DNA of 64,000 nucleotides, from NCBI RefSeq assembly GCF_014873535.1, contig NZ_JADBEF010000001.1, positions 5,580,001 through 5,644,000 of the forward strand, written 5' to 3'. The stretch is from Nonomuraea africana. Lineage in GTDB: Bacteria > Actinomycetota > Actinomycetes > Streptosporangiales > Streptosporangiaceae. Below, in pieces: positions 59,221 to 64,000 of this stretch (the stretch's first letter is position 1; every line of letters begins with the position of its first letter). Under the pieces are notes generated by a model. The model saw only the letters and a program-made list of their open reading frames with translations, searched no databases and had not been told where the DNA came from. The position numbers were made by a program, and so were the translations under genes.

Positions 59221-59847
59221 ATGCGCTTCACCGTCTTCGGTGCCACCGGTGGAACCGGTGTGCACTTCGTCCGGCAGGCGCTGGATGCCGACCACGACGT
59301 GGACGCGGTCGTCAGAAGACCGGACGCGGTATCCGATCGGCATCCGGGGCTGGTCGTCTACGAGGGTGACGTCATGCGTCCCGACACCCTCAAAGAGCCG
59401 ATCAACGGCACCGACGCCGTCGTCTTCCTGGTCGGACCCCATTCCACGGGCCCCTGCACGGTCTACTCCTCCGGCGGCCACAACGTCATCGAGGCCATGC
59501 GGGCCGCCGGTGCGCGCCGCATCCTCGCGGTCACGGCGGCGCTCGTCGACCAGCCGAACGACACCCTGGTCCAGCGGGCGACCCGGCGCATCGTGCGCCG
59601 CGTCTTCCGCGAGGTCCAGGCCGACCGGCTCGTGTTCGAGCAGGAGCTCAGGGAGTCCGGCCTGGACTGGACGAACGTCCGTCCGCCTCGCCTGGTGGAG
59701 GGGGCGGGCAAAGGGGTGTACCGCACGGCGTTCGACACGGGGGTCAGAGGCGGGTTGACGCTCACCAGATCGGACCTGGCCAAGGCGCTGCTCACCATGG
59801 CCGCCGACGCCGCCACCCACGGCCACACCGTCGACATCGCCTACTGA
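59221..59847 (+). CDS. NAD(P)H-binding (atypical SDR) protein
   Basis: A 208-residue atypical SDR: MRFTVFGATGGTGVHFVRQA is the nucleotide-binding start, followed by VYEGDVMRPDTLKEPINGTD and SGLDWTNVRPPRLVEG. The set resembles the NmrA/biliverdin-reductase-like group, which lacks a strict catalytic tetrad. It could be a redox sensor or a reductase. AGGAG is 6 bp upstream of the ATG at 59221. It is divergent from the TetR gene. Confidence 0.85.
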   Translation: MRFTVFGATGGTGVHFVRQALDADHDVDAVVRRPDAVSDRHPGLVVYEGDVMRPDTLKEPINGTDAVVFLVGPHSTGPCTVYSSGGHNVIEAMRAAGARRILAVTAALVDQPNDTLVQRATRRIVRRVFREVQADRLVFEQELRESGLDWTNVRPPRLVEGAGKGVYRTAFDTGVRGGLTLTRSDLAKALLTMAADAATHGHTVDIAY

Positions 59848-60434
59848 ACCCGCCACGACGTGGCAAGTGAGACCGGCAGAGCTTTCCGGCGAGGCGTGCC
59901 CCTGTGGTCGCCTTCCTGCGCGCCCTCCCGTCTCCGCGCTCATCTGATCGCCTTCCACGCGAGGATGACCGTCAGCCGGCCGTCCCCAACGCAGGGCGCC
60001 GTTGACCAACGCGACACCAGCCCCCATCGGCTCAGCACGCCGGCCACGGCGTCGGCCGCTCGCACCTGTGGGCCAGCGCGCCGGCCGCCCGGCTCGGCCC
60101 GCGCTTCAGGGCGCGGGGTCGGCCGCCGCCTTCGTCACGTACGGCTCGCGTCCATGGCCCCTGGGCCACCGTCGGGACGGAGGTCCGGTTCTGGGACGTA
60201 CAGCGGGCGCGATCGAGACCCCGAACTGCGCGAGTGCGCGTGTACGCCGGGCGGCACCCGTCTCTACGGTACGGGGCGGGCCTGGCCGGAGTCGGCGAGA
60301 CACTGGGCCGCACCTCCGCTCCAGCGCGCATTACGGCGCAACCGAAAAGACGTACCTGTCATGCTTTCGGTCCTCATCACGCCTCCGTAACATTCCTTGC
60401 CCTCCGGTAAGAGATCGGGAGAGGATCGCGCGTC
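59848..60434. other. Interval without a clear gene
   Basis: 587 bp between the NAD(P)H-binding gene and atoE. Several open frames cross it, but none has recognisable motifs or a good start. One frame contains EVRFWDVQ at about 60180-60205, similar to a WD-repeat strand, which may be the trace of a decayed gene. The last 60 bp should hold the atoE promoter. Confidence 0.4.
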
Positions 60435-61916
60435 ATGAGCACTGCGGCCCCCCAGACGACGCAAGACGGCCTGCTGGCGCGCGTGGCCCTGCGGTTCACC
60501 GCCTTCACCGAGCGATGGCTTCCTGACGCGTTCGGCTTCGTCCTCGTCGGCACGTTCGTCATCTTCGCTCTCGGCCTGGCCACTGGTGTGCCGCTGCTCG
60601 GCGCGCCCGCCGACGTCAAGGCGACGACCGGGTTCGGCCTGGTCAACGCCTGGGGCAAGGGCTTCTGGTCGCTGATCGAATTCACCATGCAGATGGCGAT
60701 GATCATCATCGGCGGCTACGCGGTCGCCGTCTCCGCGCCGGTGGCCAGGCTGATCACCTGGCTGGCCAGGCTGCCCAAGACGCCGCGCGGCGCCATCACC
60801 TTCGTAGCCGCCATGGCCATGGTCACCGCCTACCTCAACTGGGCCTTCAGCCTGGTCTTCACCGCGATTCTGGCCAAGGAGATCGCCCGGCTGGTGCGCG
60901 GAGTGGATTACCGCGCGCTCGGCGCGATGGCCTTTCTCGGGCTCGGCACGGTCTGGGCGCAGGGGCTGTCCGGCTCGGCGGCGCTCCAGGTCACCAGTGA
61001 GACCTCCAGCCCCAAGGCCGTCCAGGACGTGATCGCGGCCGGTCGCGGCTCGGGCACCATCCCGCTCACCGAGACCATCTTCCTGTGGCAGGGCATGCTG
61101 GCCACGCTGATCATCTTCGTGATCGCGGTGGTCACTGCCTGGTTCCTGGCGCCGTCAGGCGACCGGGCCAAGACCGCCGAGGACATGGGCATCACGCTCA
61201 AGCCCATCGCGAGGGAGAAGTCGGACCTGTCAGAGGTGGCGGCGGCCTCCGGCGGCAAGCGCCGGCCGGGCGACTGGCTGGAGCACAGCCCGCTCTTCTC
61301 GATCCTGATCTTCCTGCTCGGCGCGTGGTACCTGGTGACCTACTTCGCCGCGGCCAAGGGCAACCCGCTCAACGCGCTCAACCTGAACACCGTCAACCTG
61401 ATCCTGATCCTGCTGGCCGCGATCCTTCACTGGCGGCCGGTACGGCTGATCGCCGCCGTTCGGGAGGGCACCCCTGCCGCCTCTGGCGTGCTGCTGCAGT
61501 TCCCCTTCTACGGCGGCATCTTCGGCATGATCGCCTTCACCGGGCTGACCAAGACGATCGCCGGGTGGATGGTCAACGCCTCCAACCAGTTCCTGTTCCC
61601 CGCCTTCGTCGCCGTCTACTCGTGCGTCCTCGGCATCTTCGTGCCCAGCGGCGGCAGCAAGTGGGTGATCGAGGCTCCTTACGTCCTCGACGCCGCCAAC
61701 CAGCTGCAGGTCAACCAGGGCTGGATGGTCGTCGTCTACGACCTGTCCGAGGCCTCGGCCAACCTGCTGCAGCCGTTCTGGATGCTGCCCACGCTGGCCA
61801 TTCTCGGGCTCAAGGCCAAGGACATCATGGGCTTCACCTTCGCCATGTTCCTCGCCTGCTTCCCCGCGACGGTCGTGGTGGTCACGCTGCTCGCGCAGAC
61901 GCTGCCCTTCCCCTGA
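60435..61916 (+). CDS. atoE: Short-chain fatty acid transporter, AtoE-like
   Basis: A 493-residue membrane transporter of the AtoE/TIGR00366 family, with about twelve hydrophobic helices. Conserved segments include RFTAFTERWLPDAFGFVLVG, YLNWAFSLVFTAILAKEIAR, LQFPFYGGIFGMI and IFVPSGGSKWVIEAPYVLDA. It takes up acetoacetate or short-chain fatty acids. No atoDAB genes are present here, so it seems to stand alone. A large soluble loop (about residues 250-285) is usual. Confidence 0.9.
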   Translation: MSTAAPQTTQDGLLARVALRFTAFTERWLPDAFGFVLVGTFVIFALGLATGVPLLGAPADVKATTGFGLVNAWGKGFWSLIEFTMQMAMIIIGGYAVAVSAPVARLITWLARLPKTPRGAITFVAAMAMVTAYLNWAFSLVFTAILAKEIARLVRGVDYRALGAMAFLGLGTVWAQGLSGSAALQVTSETSSPKAVQDVIAAGRGSGTIPLTETIFLWQGMLATLIIFVIAVVTAWFLAPSGDRAKTAEDMGITLKPIAREKSDLSEVAAASGGKRRPGDWLEHSPLFSILIFLLGAWYLVTYFAAAKGNPLNALNLNTVNLILILLAAILHWRPVRLIAAVREGTPAASGVLLQFPFYGGIFGMIAFTGLTKTIAGWMVNASNQFLFPAFVAVYSCVLGIFVPSGGSKWVIEAPYVLDAANQLQVNQGWMVVVYDLSEASANLLQPFWMLPTLAILGLKAKDIMGFTFAMFLACFPATVVVVTLLAQTLPFP

Positions 61917-62084
61917 CTCGCCCGGTGCCGTCCAAGGATGACCGCGCGGCCGCTCACGTGGGCCGACGATGCCGCGATCCGAACCCGGCCTCCGTACGGC
62001 GCGACCGTCGTCGGCGGGGAGCTCGCCGCGTCAGGTGGTCGGCTCCCCCCGCTACGAATACCTCGGAGCCGGAGGAAGACCGTC

Positions 62085-62098
62085 TATGATCACGTTTT
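62085..62098 (+). promoter_or_regulatory. Leaderless promoter of the methyltransferase gene
   Basis: TATGAT (62085-62090) is a strong -10 box 8 bp before the ATG at 62099, and no ribosome-binding site is present. Transcription should begin at or next to the start codon. Confidence 0.5.
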
Positions 62099-62884
62099 AT
62101 GGATGACGCTCCCCCCGACATCAACCCGCACATTCCCAGCGTCGCTCGGATGTACGACTACTACCTGGGCGGCAAGGACAATTTCCGCTCCGATCGGGAA
62201 GCCGCGGAGAAGGTGCTCGCCGTCGTTCCCGAGACACGGCAGGCCGCGCGGGAGAACCGGGCGTTCATGCAGCGTGCCGTACGGCATGTGGCGGGGCAGG
62301 GCATCAGGCAGTTCCTCGACATCGGCACCGGGCTGCCGACGCAGGGCAACGTGCACGAGGTGGCGGGGCCCGGCGCCCGCGTGGTCTACGTCGACAACGA
62401 CCCGATCGTGCTGGCACACGGCAGGGCGATCCTGGCCGGAGCCGAGGGCGTCGACGTGACCCAGGGCGATCTGCGGCTGCCCGAGGCGATCCTGGACAGC
62501 CCCGAGGCGCGCAAGCTGCTCGACTTCGACCAGCCGATCGCGATCCTCGTCGTGGCGGTGCTGCACTTCATCCAGGACGGCGACGACCCCGAGCGCATCC
62601 TCGGCAGGCTGAAGGAGCGCATGGCGCCGGGAAGTTACCTGGTGCTGTCGCACGCCTGCCCGAACCGTCCCACCGAGTCGGAGGACATCGCCTCGGTCTA
62701 CGACCTGGCCACGGCGGGCATCAGGCTGCGCACCCGAGCGGAGATCGCGCCGCTGTTCGACGGGCTCGAACTGGTCGAGCCCGGGCTGGTGAACGTGGCC
62801 GAGTGGCGGCCGGAGGTGGCCGAACTCGCCCCGCTGCGTGGCGTCGGCGACTACTTCCTGGGCGGCGTGGCCAAGAAGCTCTAG
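62099..62884 (+). CDS. PF04672 SAM-dependent methyltransferase
   Basis: A 261-residue methyltransferase of the actinobacterial PF04672 (DUF574) family. It has the N-terminal signature ARMYDYYLGGKDNFRSDREA, the SAM loop FLDIGTGLPT (about residue 72), VVYVDNDPIVLAHGRAIL, and IAILVVAVLHFIQDGDDPER. The family is expanded in filamentous actinomycetes, with unknown substrates. It is the intact relative of the truncated gene at 49812. Its stop lies directly at the edge of an IS5-type remnant. Confidence 0.9.
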   Translation: MDDAPPDINPHIPSVARMYDYYLGGKDNFRSDREAAEKVLAVVPETRQAARENRAFMQRAVRHVAGQGIRQFLDIGTGLPTQGNVHEVAGPGARVVYVDNDPIVLAHGRAILAGAEGVDVTQGDLRLPEAILDSPEARKLLDFDQPIAILVVAVLHFIQDGDDPERILGRLKERMAPGSYLVLSHACPNRPTESEDIASVYDLATAGIRLRTRAEIAPLFDGLELVEPGLVNVAEWRPEVAELAPLRGVGDYFLGGVAKKL

Positions 62885-63306
62885 GCCGTGTCGGCCGACG
62901 GGCAGGCGCACCTTGATACGGGACAGCACGGCGCGAAACTGCGGGCTGTCTCCCGCCTGGCCTGCGGTGAGGATGAACGACAGCGGTCGGCATCGGCGGT
63001 CGGCGGACAGGTGCACCTTGCTGGTGAGCCCGCCTCGCGAGCGGCCCAGCTTGGCTGCGGTCAGCCGGATCCTGCGCCGCAGCCGTAACCGCCGCCGTCC
63101 GCCCCGCTCCCCGTCTCCGCCGGGTTCGTCGTCTTGCGGGATTTGCCCCTTTGGTGCAGCCCCTGTTCCTGCTCGGCGGCCTTCTCCAACGCCGTGACCA
63201 GCTCGCCGTCCAGGGCCATCCCAGCGGCATGGTGGTGGGCGCGGGCCGTTGGCGATGGCCTACCAGGATCGGAGACCAAAGCGCAGGCGAATCCCAAAGA
63301 TCTCAA
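62885..63306 (-). pseudogene. IS5-family transposase remnant
   Basis: On the minus strand, pieces of an IS5-type (IS427-like) DDE transposase occur in two frames: ARAHHHAAG and KAAEQEQGLHQRGKS, then LGRSRGGLTSKVHLSADRRC, PLSFILTAGQAGDSPQF and LSRIKVRLPVGR. Both ends are lost and there is at least one frameshift. No terminal repeats were found. It begins right after the methyltransferase stop codon. Confidence 0.7.
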
Positions 63307-63322
63307 CTCCGTACAGGGCGGC

Positions 63323-63667
63323 TCATGATTTTGTCAGGTAGCCGGCGAGAGTGCTGCGGCTACGTTGGAGGTTGTCGATACGCTCGTCCATGGCCGCCAG
63401 TTCTCCGTTCAGGATGTCCCACAGCTCTGCGCACCAGTCGAATTCCGGGCGCTCGCCCCGGGCACACGGCAGCACGGAACGGATCACCTCGGTGGGCAGG
63501 CCCGCCTTCAGCAGAGCACGTACCTGCCGCACGGTGACCACGGAGTCTTCGTCGTAGTAGCGGTAACCGTTCGGACCGCGTCTGGCATCAAGCAACCCCT
63601 GCGCTTCGTAGTAGCGCAGCAACCTCGGACTCACCCCGGTACGCCGGGACAACTCCCCGATCAGCAT
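63323..63667 (-). CDS. MerR family transcriptional regulator
   Basis: A 114-residue MerR protein from the ATG at 63667: MLIGELSRRTGVSPRLLRYY and EAQGLLDARRGPNGYRYYDE are the DNA-binding domain, then a dimerisation helix. The short C-terminus has two Cys (one in VLPCARGE, one in DWCAEL) but no obvious metal-site arrangement. The frame is open to 63709, but that extension crosses the operator. It is divergent from the aminotransferase gene at 63801. Confidence 0.85.
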   Translation of the reverse strand: MLIGELSRRTGVSPRLLRYYEAQGLLDARRGPNGYRYYDEDSVVTVRQVRALLKAGLPTEVIRSVLPCARGERPEFDWCAELWDILNGELAAMDERIDNLQRSRSTLAGYLTKS

Positions 63668-63680
63668 GTGATCCGCCTCA

Positions 63681-63728
63681 CCTGAGGTTGACCTTTCCAT
63701 CGATGTCAAGCCTTAACGTCGCCTCAGG
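63681..63728. promoter_or_regulatory. MerR-type operator in the divergent promoter
   Basis: TTGAC (63688-63692) and GTCAA (63705-63709) form an inverted repeat with a 12-bp spacer, flanked by CCTGAGG (63681-63687) and CCTCAGG (63722-63728), also inverted. It lies between the MerR gene and the divergent aminotransferase. Confidence 0.5.
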
Positions 63729-63800
63729 AACGGACATTCCGGCCCAGGTAGTCCATCATCATCGATGATCACCTTCGATTTCGTCCTGCGGGAGTGACCC

Positions 63801-64000
63801 ATGTCCACTTTTGTTGTCCAACGTAACGGCCACGCGGCTGGCGCCGAGGAGTTGGCACCACTCGCCTTCGCGGGCTATGCCCACTTCACCGCCATGCAGG
63901 TGCGTGGCGGCCGGGTTCGGGGTCTCGACCTCCACCTGGAGCGGTTGCGCTCCGCCTCCATAGAGTTGTTCGGTCAGGCATTGCCCGACGATCGGGTACG
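63801..64000 (+). CDS. Aminotransferase class IV family protein, 5' part
   Basis: The first 66 residues of a class IV aminotransferase-like protein, cut by the window end. FAGYAHFTAMQVRGGRVRGL and DLHLERLRSASIELFGQALP match the N-terminal domain of the PabC/branched-chain-aminotransferase group, with the HxxRL-like HLERL. The catalytic Lys lies beyond the window. GGGAG is 6 bp upstream of the ATG. The divergent MerR gene may regulate it. Confidence 0.75.
   Translation, partial: MSTFVVQRNGHAAGAEELAPLAFAGYAHFTAMQVRGGRVRGLDLHLERLRSASIELFGQALPDDRV

Noticed and set aside
60180-60205. EVRFWDVQ as a WD-repeat gene
   Set aside because: A single strand-like match in 590 bp with no further blades or start; noted only as a possible trace.

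Overview
The window is high-GC actinobacterial DNA: GTG starts are common, genes chain through ATGA/GTGA overlaps, and several genes appear to be leaderless. Family content (KstR2-type steroid catabolism, type VII-like WXG/EspC-like proteins, an SSI-type protease inhibitor, PF04672 methyltransferases, many ECF sigma factors) suggests a soil filamentous actinomycete. A Streptosporangiales-type genome (Nonomuraea or Streptosporangium-like) is my guess; it is not proven by the sequence.

The first 27 kb holds three blocks of a KstR2-type regulon for steroid C/D-ring degradation, separated by unrelated genes. Block 1 (4.0-8.2 kb) is an Ltp-type aldolase/thiolase-fold protein with a DUF35 partner, divergent from a flavin reductase, a FadE30-like acyl-CoA dehydrogenase and an IpdF-like SDR. 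Block 2 (13.3-18.4 kb) is two SDR genes divergent from echA20-ipdA-ipdB-ipdC, the same order as Rv3548c-Rv3553 of Mycobacterium tuberculosis. Block 3 (24.9-26.8 kb) is fadA6 divergent from kstR2. Sites fitting the palindrome AnCAAGnnCTTGnT lie in all three divergent promoters, and another lies upstream of a second Ltp-like gene near 49.7 kb. One regulon SDR carries an in-frame TAG stop and its neighbour a roughly 90-residue low-complexity insertion. FadD3, FadE31-33 and the A/B-ring genes are not in the window, so the pathway is incomplete here.

Among these blocks lie CutC, a GNAT acetyltransferase, a GntR regulator, a PadR/membrane-protein pair, a decayed IS200/IS605 element, an RNHCP protein, an ATP-grasp protein, a pentapeptide-repeat protein, a GH3 NagZ-like hydrolase with a clear operator, PhoD, DoxX/MarR and a GH42 beta-galactosidase. 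From 26.8 to 35.4 kb come a DNA alkylation repair protein, LysR/metE, a HelD-type helicase, another LysR, and a sigma factor with a membrane-anchored partner.

The 35.4-42.9 kb region is an aminosugar uptake and catabolism locus: an NgcEFG-like ABC importer without its own ATPase, two RpiR regulators, a GlcNAc-kinase-like gene, a SIS-domain protein, and a shrunken second kinase. A 13-bp motif is shared by both RpiR/kinase promoters. A paralogous sigma/anchor pair follows at 42.9-44.3 kb.

The 46-48 kb operon encodes an EspC-like protein, a WXG-type protein and two YbaB-like proteins. From 48.5 to 60 kb are the second Ltp-like protein, a truncated methyltransferase, MerR, ThuA-like protein, a protease inhibitor, a SigJ-like sigma factor, a beta-lactamase-fold hydrolase, and a two-gene signalling module: a receiver / glutaredoxin-like / thioredoxin-reductase-like fusion followed by a cyclic-nucleotide-domain histidine kinase. 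The last 5 kb contains an AtoE-type transporter, an intact PF04672 methyltransferase, an IS5-type remnant, MerR, and the start of a class IV aminotransferase cut by the window end.
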